Part shown: piece after piece, positions 55,643-63,322 of the stretch | How the letters are laid out: every line of letters starts with the position of its first letter | Position numbering within the stretch: the stretch's first letter is position 1 | Assembly: GCF_900105725.1 (NCBI RefSeq) | Contig: NZ_FNLM01000034.1 | Coordinates: forward strand, 3,286,001-3,350,000 | Source: Gordonia westfalica | GTDB taxonomy: Bacteria; Actinomycetota; Actinomycetes; Mycobacteriales; Mycobacteriaceae | DNA length: 64,000 nucleotides | Direction of reading: 5' to 3' | Notes under the pieces: generated by a model | Databases searched by the model: none | The model's input: only the letters and a program-made list of their open reading frames with translations | Told to the model about the DNA's origin: nothing | Program-made: the position numbers and the translations under genes

Positions 55643-57105
55643 CCGAAGCGCGACTCACGCTGCTGCGCCGACGGATCGCGGAAACCGGCGATGCCCTGTC
55701 CGGTGATGCCCTGTCCGGTGATGCCCTGTCCGGCGTGGTCCGGCCCGATACGGGTACCGAGACCGCCGCACTCTTCGGAGAGTTCGGCATCGCCGAACGC
55801 CGGATGTGGAAGATCTACGAACTCGATCCGGAATCGTTGTCCCACAACATCGGTCTCGTCCTGGAGTTCGCGGGCGATCGGACCGTCGAGTCGGTGATCG
55901 CCGCCGCCGAACTGCTCGTCGAACGATTCGACGTGCTGCGGTCGGTGGTCGAGGTCGACGATGCCGGCGTACCGCGTCGCGTGCCGTCACCGCGCCAAGG
56001 ACATTGGGATGCAACGCGTTCGGTCTGGACCTGGGGTCACGACGGCGCTGTATCCGACTCTGCCGAGATCGACGCGGTGGCAACCCGGATGACCCGCACC
56101 CCGTTCGATCTGTTCACCGAGGTGCCGATGCGTCTTCGTGTCTCGGGACGAGACGGACAGGTGACGATGATCCTGGTGGTTCACCACCTGGCCGTCGACG
56201 ACACCTCCTGGCCGCTGCTGCTCGGCACCCTGGTGTCCGGCGAGTGGCCCGGCGACATCGAAGCCGACGCCCGTCCCGCAACGCCGGACAACGCCACCGC
56301 GGCCGAGGCGACCGACGCCGCGGTTCGGCATGCGGTGTCGAGCTGGGCCGCAGCGGACGTCCGCCATCCCCTGTCGGGCGAACTGCCCGCGGAGAGCGCG
56401 GCCGAGAGCTGGTTGTCGCCGATGGACGACCGCGAGGGCATCAAGGTCTCCGCCCCGGTCGCCGACGAATCGCTCACCGCGTTCGACCGGGTCGCGCAGA
56501 CCGTCGGTGCCACCCCCAATGCGCTCCTCATCGGGGTGTGCTCGCTGGCCACCTTCGCGCTGACCGGGTCGCCCGACCATGTGCTCGTGGTCCCGGCCGA
56601 CAACCGCCGACGCCCGCAGTCACCGCAGCACATCGGCTACTGCGGCAACATCATCCCGATGCGTTTCCGCATCGACCCGGCCGCGAGCGTCGAGCAGACC
56701 CTCCGGGACGCCGGCTCGGTCATCTACCGGGCGATGGAACACTCCGGCACCGACTTCGGTCCGATCCTCACCGCACTCCGCCATCAGGGCGGACGGTTCC
56801 CGGTCATGGAGATCATGGCCTCGGTGCGTCCCGCGCCGTTGCGCGGTATCGCCCAGACCGACGACGCGCCGGTCACCTGCCGTTCGGTCTTCAACGGGAT
56901 CGCCAACTATCCACTGTCGATCGCCTTCGAGGCCGACGACCACTCCACCCACGTGGAGGTCGATCACCAGCCCGGAATCGTTCCCGACCACATCGCCGCC
57001 CGCGCAACCGGGGTGTTGACCGCACTCGTAAATCTCATCCCGACCGCTCTGGCCGGAACTGTCGCCGAACTCCTCGCGTACCTCGACCGACGAGTCCCCG
57101 CATGA
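55630..57105 (+). CDS. Free-standing NRPS condensation domain
   Basis: 491 residues from GTG 55630 (preceded by GGGGGAA), overlapping the acylase gene by 13 bp. A single condensation domain with the active-site HHLAVDD (His185, His186, Asp190), [14 protein letters not shown] and a later [27 protein letters not shown] latch. No carrier or adenylation part. Near the N-terminus DALSG is repeated three times from three exact 15-bp repeats (55690-55734). Stand-alone condensation domains such as VibH couple a carrier-bound aryl group to a soluble amine, which fits the missing thioesterase on the NRPS. Confidence 0.88.
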   Translation: MPTLTEARLTLLRRRIAETGDALSGDALSGDALSGVVRPDTGTETAALFGEFGIAERRMWKIYELDPESLSHNIGLVLEFAGDRTVESVIAAAELLVERFDVLRSVVEVDDAGVPRRVPSPRQGHWDATRSVWTWGHDGAVSDSAEIDAVATRMTRTPFDLFTEVPMRLRVSGRDGQVTMILVVHHLAVDDTSWPLLLGTLVSGEWPGDIEADARPATPDNATAAEATDAAVRHAVSSWAAADVRHPLSGELPAESAAESWLSPMDDREGIKVSAPVADESLTAFDRVAQTVGATPNALLIGVCSLATFALTGSPDHVLVVPADNRRRPQSPQHIGYCGNIIPMRFRIDPAASVEQTLRDAGSVIYRAMEHSGTDFGPILTALRHQGGRFPVMEIMASVRPAPLRGIAQTDDAPVTCRSVFNGIANYPLSIAFEADDHSTHVEVDHQPGIVPDHIAARATGVLTALVNLIPTALAGTVAELLAYLDRRVPA

Positions 57106-57172
57106 CGGCCCGGCACTCGCACGACGACTCAGCACATGACCGCACGACCGCCGAAAGTCCAGGGGGAACTCA

Positions 57173-58717
57173 GTGATCGAAGACCGCAAGTCCGCATGGG
57201 GGGCTTCCCGTTTCGCCCGCCCCGGGACCGGCTGGGCGGACGTGGGTCGCGGTCTCGCCGAGGCCGCCGAGTCGGTCGCGGCGCACCACCACGGAGCCCC
57301 GCTCCCCACCGGCGATCCGGTGTCGGTACTGGCTGCGGTCACAGAAACGCTCGGTGGCAACGCGATCCCCGATTCCGGGATCGGCGAGTCGGAGGCCCTC
57401 TCCCGGCTGGCGCGCCTGGTGGCGGAGTTCGGACTCGACCTCACCCACCCGCTGACCGCAGCTCACCTGCAGCCGGCACCACTGTCGGTCGCGGTCGCCG
57501 CGGATGCGCTCGCCAGCGCCACCAATGCCTCGCTGGACACCTACGATTCGGGCCCCGCCACCCTCGCCCTGGAGACCTGGACCGTGCAGTCGCTGGCCCG
57601 CATGGCCGGCTTCGGCGAGCAGGCCGGCGGTGTCTTCAGCCCGGGCGGCTCCATCTCGAATCTGCTGGCGCTCATGATCGCCCGCGATCACACTGCCGCC
57701 CGGCGCGGGATCGACGTCCGGCAGGACGGCGTCGGCGCACTGCATCGCCCGGTGGTCTTCTGTTCCCGTGTCGCCCACTTCTCCGTGCATCGTGCCTGTG
57801 CCGCACTGGGCCTCGGGGAATCCGCGGTCATCCCGGTGGAGGTCGACGCACATCACCGGATGATCCCGGAGGCACTCGAGACCGCGATTCGTCAGGCCGG
57901 CGACGTCACCCCGCTCGCGATCGTCGCCACAGCCGGCACCACCGATTTCGGAACCGTCGATCCGTTGCCCGAGATCGCCGACATCGCCGAACGCCATGAG
58001 ATCTGGATGCACGTCGACGCCGCCTACGGCTTCGGCACGCTGTTCTCCGATCGCCTGTCCGGGCTTCTGACGGGCGTCGACCGCGCGGACTCGGTGACCC
58101 TCGACCTGCACAAGGTCGGCTGGCAGCCCGCGGCCGCCAGCCTCATGCTGCTGTCCGACGCCAATCGCTTTGTGTCGCTGAATCGTTCGGTCGCCTATCT
58201 GAACCCGGACGACGACGTCGAGGCCGGCTACAGCGGCCTCCTCGGCCAGACCCTGCAGACCACCCGCCGACCTGACGTACTGAAGGTCGCCGCCACCCTG
58301 ATGGCCTACGGGCGTAGCGAACTCGGCGCGATGCTCGACCGCTGCAACGACCTCGCGGTGTACGCCGAACAGCGGGTGGCCACCGAACTCCAGCTGGAAC
58401 TGGTCGCTCCGGTCACGCTGACCACCATCGTCTTCCGTTACCGCTGCGCCGACCTCGACGCGGTCAACGGCGAACTGCGGCGCCGACTCATCACCGACGG
58501 CAAAGCACTGATCGGCCGGACCCAGGTACGGCTGCCCGGCGAGGACGAACCCCAGACCTGCCTGAAGCTGACCCTTCTGAACCCCGAGACCGCCGAGAGC
58601 GACATCGACGATCTGTTCGACGAACTCCTCCGTCTCGCAATCGAAGTGGAATCCGAGAGCACCTCGGTCTCCAGCAGCCAGGCCCACAGTGAAGAAATGG
58701 TGAGGGTGTCGGAATGA
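57173..58717 (+). CDS. PLP-dependent amino-acid decarboxylase (DesA / diaminobutyrate-decarboxylase-like)
   Basis: 514 residues of the group II decarboxylase fold. PLP-binding Lys314 lies in TLDLHKVGWQPAAAS, the cofactor-stacking His in HVDAAYGFG, and SPGGSISNLLALMIARD is the phosphate-binding loop. In hydroxamate-siderophore clusters this enzyme makes cadaverine from lysine (or diaminopropane or putrescine from others). Start GTG 57173, preceded by GGGGGAA. Overlaps the hydroxylase gene by 4 bp. Confidence 0.9.
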   Translation: MIEDRKSAWGASRFARPGTGWADVGRGLAEAAESVAAHHHGAPLPTGDPVSVLAAVTETLGGNAIPDSGIGESEALSRLARLVAEFGLDLTHPLTAAHLQPAPLSVAVAADALASATNASLDTYDSGPATLALETWTVQSLARMAGFGEQAGGVFSPGGSISNLLALMIARDHTAARRGIDVRQDGVGALHRPVVFCSRVAHFSVHRACAALGLGESAVIPVEVDAHHRMIPEALETAIRQAGDVTPLAIVATAGTTDFGTVDPLPEIADIAERHEIWMHVDAAYGFGTLFSDRLSGLLTGVDRADSVTLDLHKVGWQPAAASLMLLSDANRFVSLNRSVAYLNPDDDVEAGYSGLLGQTLQTTRRPDVLKVAATLMAYGRSELGAMLDRCNDLAVYAEQRVATELQLELVAPVTLTTIVFRYRCADLDAVNGELRRRLITDGKALIGRTQVRLPGEDEPQTCLKLTLLNPETAESDIDDLFDELLRLAIEVESESTSVSSSQAHSEEMVRVSE

Positions 58718-60030
58718 CCCGAGTAGAGAATGTAGATGTACTGGCGATCGGCTGCGGTCCGTTCAATCTGGGACTCGCCGCGCTGGGGTCGACCGTCGAG
58801 GACCTCGACGTGCTCGTCGTGGACTCCCGCGAGGAGTTCCGGTGGCATCCGGGCCTCATGTTCGACGAGGCCCGACTACAGGTGGGCTTCCTGTCGGACC
58901 TGGTGACCCTGGTCGATCCGACTCACCCGATGTCGTTCCTGAACTACATGGCCGACACCGACCGGATGTACCGGTTCCTGGTGCGCGAGAGCTTCTACCC
59001 CTCTCGCGTCGAGTACGAGGCCTACCTGCTCTGGTGTATCGAGCGACTCGACTCCCTGCGCTGGGGCACCACCGTCACCGAGGTCAACTGGGATGACGAG
59101 GCCGACGCCTTCCGCGTCTCCCTCGTCTCCGGCGGCGCGACGTCGACCGTGATCGCCCGCCACGTCGTCGTGGGCGTCGGCACCGAACCGTTTGTGCCGG
59201 AATCGTTGTCGTCGGAGTCGTCGGCGGTCGTGCACAGCTCGGACTACCTGTACCACCAGGACAAGGCTCATGCCGCCGACTCGGTGACCGTCATCGGGTC
59301 GGGACAGTCGGGCGCGGAGATCGTGGTCGACCTGCTCGAGGCGAATCTCCGCGGCGGCCCGGCCGTCCGCTGGTGGACCCGCACCCCGTGGTTCGCCCCG
59401 CTCGACTTCACCAAGATGTCGCTGGAGATGACCACCCCGGCGTACATGGATTACTTCCACAGCCTGCCGGAAGAGGCCCGCGACCGGATCCGCCCGCAGC
59501 ACTGGCAGTTCCACAAGGGCGTCTCCACCGACACCCTCGAGCGGGTGCACGAGCTGCTGTACCAGCGTCAGCTGCGGGAGAAGCTCAACCCCGCCCAGCT
59601 GCGTATCTCGACCGAGGTCGAGGGCATCGACACCCTCGCCGACGGCAAGCTCCGCGTCCGCGGACGTCACCTGGACACGGGGAGCCAACTCGCGCACACC
59701 ACCGACATGGTGATCGCCTGCACCGGTTACCGCGCCCGCCAGACCCCGTTCCTGACCCCCATCGAGTCGCAGCTGCACCGTGATTCGCGCGGACGCCTCG
59801 TCGTCGGCGCCGCTCACCAGGTGGAAACCGAGCCCGCACTGGCCAACCGGTTGTTCCTGGCGAACGCCGAGGAGCACGCGGTCGGCGTCTCGGCCCCCAA
59901 CCTCGACATCGGCGCGGTCCGCAACGCCCGAATCCTCAACTCCGTCATGGGCCGCGAGGTGTACCGCCTGCCGAAGGACACCGCCTTCACGGCATTCGGC
60001 GTCGACGACTCCGACGACATCGTCGGCTAG
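58714..60030 (+). CDS. Diamine/lysine/ornithine N-hydroxylase (IucD/PvdA/DesB-like)
   Basis: 438 residues. FAD motif AIGCGPFNLGLAAL near residue 10, NADPH motif TVIGSGQSGAEIVVDLL near 192, and the C-terminal IACTGYRARQTPFL and HAVGVSAPNLDIGAVRNARILN of the N-hydroxylase family. It hydroxylates the terminal amine, giving the hydroxamate nitrogen. With the decarboxylase directly upstream, N-hydroxycadaverine is the likely product. Last gene of the operon; a strong hairpin follows at 60170-60209. Confidence 0.94.
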   Translation: MTRVENVDVLAIGCGPFNLGLAALGSTVEDLDVLVVDSREEFRWHPGLMFDEARLQVGFLSDLVTLVDPTHPMSFLNYMADTDRMYRFLVRESFYPSRVEYEAYLLWCIERLDSLRWGTTVTEVNWDDEADAFRVSLVSGGATSTVIARHVVVGVGTEPFVPESLSSESSAVVHSSDYLYHQDKAHAADSVTVIGSGQSGAEIVVDLLEANLRGGPAVRWWTRTPWFAPLDFTKMSLEMTTPAYMDYFHSLPEEARDRIRPQHWQFHKGVSTDTLERVHELLYQRQLREKLNPAQLRISTEVEGIDTLADGKLRVRGRHLDTGSQLAHTTDMVIACTGYRARQTPFLTPIESQLHRDSRGRLVVGAAHQVETEPALANRLFLANAEEHAVGVSAPNLDIGAVRNARILNSVMGREVYRLPKDTAFTAFGVDDSDDIVG

Positions 60031-60044
60031 ATACGAACCCTCGC

Positions 60045-60168
60045 TCCCTGCGGGCGAGGAGCCCCCTTGCTCCCTGAGGTGCGAGGAGCGTAAGCGACGC
60101 CTCCCTCCCCTCCCTGAGGTGCGAGGAGCCCCATTGCTCCCTGAGGTGCGAGGAGCGTAAGCGACGAG
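60045..60168. repeat. REP-like intergenic repeats, left block
   Basis: Several variants of GCTCCCTGAGGTGCGAGGAG with or without GCGTAAGCGACG are arranged in tandem between the siderophore operon and the IS110-family gene. The inverse form occurs to the right of that gene (61543-61706). Confidence 0.75.
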
Positions 60169-60209
60169 CCTCGAAGGGTTGGTGAGATGACCTCGCCAGC
60201 CCTTCGAGG
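60169..60209 (+). terminator. Terminator hairpin after siderophore operon
   Basis: CCTCGAAGGG and CCCTTCGAGG form a perfect 10-bp stem that extends inward with G-U pairs (TTGGTGAG / CCTCGCCAG). It is also the end of the REP-like block. Confidence 0.65.
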
Positions 60210-60339
60210 CAGTGAGAATGGGCGTGGGTGGTCGACCGGGTCTGGGTCTGACTTACTTCGAGGCTGACGGTTGCTGTCATGAGCGAGATGTGTCGGCCCG
60301 GAACCTGCGGTCGGCTACCCGCGCCATGAGACCTGAGGG

Positions 60340-60418
60340 CCGGGGCGGGTGTGACTTGATTAGGACCCTGTCTGGCTGGTGGGCCGTGACTCTTCACTGT
60401 CCTGTCCACCCGCCCCGG
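60340..60418 (+). ncRNA. Candidate IS110-type bridge RNA segment
   Basis: A perfect 12-bp stem, CCGGGGCGGGTG (60340-60351) with CACCCGCCCCGG (60407-60418), encloses 55 nt containing an inner AGGAC/GTCCT pairing and unpaired loops. It ends 42 bp before the recombinase ATG. In IS110-group elements the non-coding left end encodes a structured RNA with target- and donor-binding loops, so location and shape fit; loop complementarity was not checked. Confidence 0.5.
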
Positions 60419-60460
60419 TGAGGTCATCCAACACACGAGTGTGAAGGAGACACCACCACG

Positions 60461-61537
60461 ATGACCCCGACCATGATCGATACGCAAGTCGTTGTCCTGG
60501 GCGTGGATACCCATCAACGCACCCACCACGCCGCCATTGTCGCCGCCGACGGCCGTCCGCTGTCCGATCGCGAGTTCCCGACCACCACTGCCGGCTACAC
60601 CGAGATGTGGCAGTGGGCCTGTGGTTTCGGCCGGATCGAGCACGCCGCGGTGGAGTCCAGCGCCTCCTACGGGGCCGGATTGACCCGCATGCTCACCGAC
60701 CATGGGGTGACGGTCATCGAGGTCAACACCCCGGACCTACCGCGCCGTTACGCCCACGGCAAGACCGATCAACTCGACGCCTACGCCGCGGCGATGGCGG
60801 TCATCACCGGGCGTGCCACCGCGGTCGCCAAAGACACCCGCGGCGCGGTCGAATCGATCCGAATGCTCACCCTGGCACGGACTTCGGCGGTGGAAGAGGC
60901 CACCCGGATCGGTAACCAGATCCGCGACCTGTGCACCACCGCACCAGTGGAGTTCGCCGACCAGGCCCGCCAGGCACGCACCATCGCTGCGCGGGCAGCG
61001 TTCATCGCGGGTCTACCCGTACCAGCGGACACCGCTGAGCTGCCCGGGCCGGCCGCGGCGTTCGTACGTGCCGCACGTTCACTGCTCGAGCGTCACCGAC
61101 TCGCCCAACGCGAGGTCGGTTCGTTGACCCGCGAACTCGAGCGGCTGCTGGCCACGGTGGTGCCGACCCTGTTGTCCCGACCGCAGATCGGACCAGTCAC
61201 CGCCGCACGACTGGTGATCACCGCCGGTGACAACGTGGAGCGGATGCGCACCGAGGCGACGTTTGCCAAACTCGTCGGCGCCGCACCGCTACCGGCATCC
61301 TCGGGCAAGACCAGCCGTCACCCACTCAACCGGGGTGGAGACAGGCAAGCCAACAGTGCTCTGCACATGATCGCGGTCGGCCGGATGAAATCCCACGCAC
61401 CCACCCGCGCCTACGTCGAGCGGCGTTCCGCGGAACACAAAACGAAGAAAGACATCATCCGCTGCCTCAAGCGCTACATCGCCCGCGAAGTGTTCCGCGA
61501 CCTCACCACCGACCTCGGAACCCTTGACAAGCTATAG
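60461..61537 (+). CDS. IS110-family recombinase/transposase
   Basis: 358 residues. The N-terminal RuvC-like DEDD domain is visible as VLGVDTHQRTHHAAIV (first Asp), HAAVESSASYG (Glu) and GKTDQLDAYAAAMA (Asp-Asp). The C-terminal Transposase_20 part has RPQIGPVTAARLVITAGD and APLPASSGKTSRHPLNRGGDRQANSALHMIAVGRM with the conserved Ser. Full length and apparently intact. ATG follows AAGGAG. Such elements have no inverted termini, so I cannot set the outer ends by eye. Confidence 0.92.
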   Translation: MTPTMIDTQVVVLGVDTHQRTHHAAIVAADGRPLSDREFPTTTAGYTEMWQWACGFGRIEHAAVESSASYGAGLTRMLTDHGVTVIEVNTPDLPRRYAHGKTDQLDAYAAAMAVITGRATAVAKDTRGAVESIRMLTLARTSAVEEATRIGNQIRDLCTTAPVEFADQARQARTIAARAAFIAGLPVPADTAELPGPAAAFVRAARSLLERHRLAQREVGSLTRELERLLATVVPTLLSRPQIGPVTAARLVITAGDNVERMRTEATFAKLVGAAPLPASSGKTSRHPLNRGGDRQANSALHMIAVGRMKSHAPTRAYVERRSAEHKTKKDIIRCLKRYIAREVFRDLTTDLGTLDKL

Positions 61538-61542
61538 GACCG

Positions 61543-61706
61543 TCTCGCTGCGCTCGCACCTCAGGGAGCAAGGGGTCGCTGCGCTCGCACCCCAGGGAGC
61601 AGGAGGGTCGCTGCGCTCGCACCCCGGGGAGCAGGGGGTCGCTGCGCCCGCACCCCACGGAACCGGGGGTCGCTGCGCTCGCACCCCAGGGAGCAAGGGG
61701 GCGCTG
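61543..61706. repeat. REP-like tandem repeats, right block
   Basis: About five degenerate copies of a 32-33-bp unit (GTCGCTGCGCTCGCACCCCAGGGAGCA) start 6 bp after the recombinase stop. They are in inverse orientation relative to the left block at 60045-60168. Confidence 0.8.
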
Positions 61707-61782
61707 CCGCGGCAGATGTAGCACCACGTATCGCCGTGCGACACCTATCGCTACAGCTGGCGCATCGAGATCACCGCAAACA

Positions 61783-61817
61783 AAACGGCCCGCCCCGCAT
61801 TGCGGGACGGGCCGTTT
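61783..61817 (-). terminator. Displaced terminator of the siderophore-binding protein gene
   Basis: A 16-bp stem with one G-T mismatch (arms 61783-61798 and 61802-61817, loop ATT) is followed on the minus strand by TTTTGTTTG. It immediately abuts the 8-bp target duplication of the ISL3 element. Without the element it would lie directly after the stop at 63323. Confidence 0.8.
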
Positions 61818-61820
61818 CGC

Positions 61821-63305
61821 GGCTCTTCCTGATTCAGAGTGCGTGTAGGCGTTCTGCCAGGCCGCCGGAGTGGATGAGTGACCGCAAGATGTAGTGGTTG
61901 AGGTTGCGGAAGCCGAGCGCGATCCCGCGCAGGTGTTCCAAGCGTCCGTTGATCGCTTCGACCGGGCCGTTGGAGGCACCGGTGTCGAAGTACGCCAGGA
62001 TCTCTTTGCGTCGGGCCCACAACGAACGGCCGAGTTGGGCAAGTTCGGCGAGTTCTTTCGGCACGCCGGTGTGGATGCGTTTGAGCAGCTTGTACATCGC
62101 GATCTTCCCGTCACGCTTGTGCGGTTGGCCGTAGGCGTCAATCAGGTCTTGATAGACGGCGTAGGTGACCGCGACCGCCAGATGTTCCTCACGCGCTTCG
62201 AGGCCGTTGGTGATGCGGGTCTTCTGCTTGTCGGTCAACAAGCCGATTCGGGTGAGCAGAGGGCGGCGGATGCCGTAGAGCGGGTCCCCGGTGCGGCCGC
62301 GGTGTCCGCACGTATCCTGTTGCACGCGTTGACGACACACCGTGAGCTTGTCTGCGGCCAAGTGCACCACATGAAACGGATCCATCACCGCACGCGCCTT
62401 GTCCAGGGTTTCAGCGGTCGCGGTGCGATACCCGGCGAACCCGTCCATGGTGACGACCTTGATCCGGTCACGAAATGCAGGATCGCGCGCGGTCAGCCAA
62501 TCCTTCAACGCGGCTTTGGAGCGGCCGGCGACCATGTCCAGCAAGCGTGCCGGGCCGGTACCATCGACGATCGGTGTCAGGTCGACGAGCACGGTCACGA
62601 AACTCGAATCCCCCTTGCCGCGAACGTGTTTCCACTTGTGCTCATCGACCCCAAGGACCCGCACACCGTCCAGGCGGGCCGGTGCGGACGCCAGCATGCG
62701 GGCCTCCTCGAGTGCGAGCGTGTTGACGGTGTTCCAACCCAACCCGACCGCCGCGGCGACCGCCTTGACCGACATCTTGTCGACGATCATCGCCCGCAGA
62801 ATCCACGTGGTGGTGCGGCGGGTGACGTGGGCCCGTGGCGCCACGATGGTCGAGATGTCGGCACGAAAGATCGTGGTGGCACAGTCCGGGTTCTGGCACA
62901 GGTGGCGCGGCACCGCGATATGCAGCCGAGTCGGATGCCCCACGATCGGCAGATCAGCGACCTCACGATCGATGTGGTCACGCAGCCGACCCGGCTGTCC
63001 GCATCCGGGACATGTGTTCTTCGGTTCCAGGACCTGGCAGAACACGTGGGTGCGGTCCTCGCCGTCGAGGGCGGCACCGGTGATCGTCACCCCGAGCTCG
63101 ATGGTGCGGCAGATGGTGTCGGCAATAGCGCTACGCTGCAACGTGGGTCCTGTTGGTGTCCGGGTGGGTGTGTGAGAGCTTTCATCCTCACACCACAGGA
63201 CCCGCCTATATCTCCAGGCTCACCGCCCACACCCCGCGATCTTGCTCACCCCTACATCTTGTGGTCGCAAGAACCTGTTCCACGCACCGTCAATCAGGAA
63301 GAGCC
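61821..63305. mobile_element. ISL3-family insertion sequence, complete
   Basis: 1485 bp. The terminal inverted repeats are GGCTCTTCCTGATTCA (61821-61836) and, inverted, GGCTCTTCCTGATTGA (63290-63305), one difference in 16. It is flanked by a perfect 8-bp target duplication CGTTTCGC at 61813-61820 and 63306-63313. It carries one intact transposase gene. Good repeats and clean duplications imply a recent, probably active, insertion. Confidence 0.95.
61834..63141 (-). CDS. ISL3-family transposase
   Basis: 435 residues. An N-terminal zinc-finger-like part (CPGCGQPG and HLCQNPDCATTIF), a helix-turn-helix (AVAAAVGLGWNTVNTLALE) and the DDE domain with VLGVDEHKW (Asp) and VVTMDGFAGY (Asp), ending in ASNGPVEAINGRLEHLRGIALGFRNLNHYILRSLIH with the catalytic Glu. 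The stop lies inside the left terminal repeat region. Between its start and the right repeat there are 148 bp with no further gene. Confidence 0.95.
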   Translation of the reverse strand: MQRSAIADTICRTIELGVTITGAALDGEDRTHVFCQVLEPKNTCPGCGQPGRLRDHIDREVADLPIVGHPTRLHIAVPRHLCQNPDCATTIFRADISTIVAPRAHVTRRTTTWILRAMIVDKMSVKAVAAAVGLGWNTVNTLALEEARMLASAPARLDGVRVLGVDEHKWKHVRGKGDSSFVTVLVDLTPIVDGTGPARLLDMVAGRSKAALKDWLTARDPAFRDRIKVVTMDGFAGYRTATAETLDKARAVMDPFHVVHLAADKLTVCRQRVQQDTCGHRGRTGDPLYGIRRPLLTRIGLLTDKQKTRITNGLEAREEHLAVAVTYAVYQDLIDAYGQPHKRDGKIAMYKLLKRIHTGVPKELAELAQLGRSLWARRKEILAYFDTGASNGPVEAINGRLEHLRGIALGFRNLNHYILRSLIHSGGLAERLHAL

Positions 63306-63322
63306 CGTTTCGCTCGGCAGGA

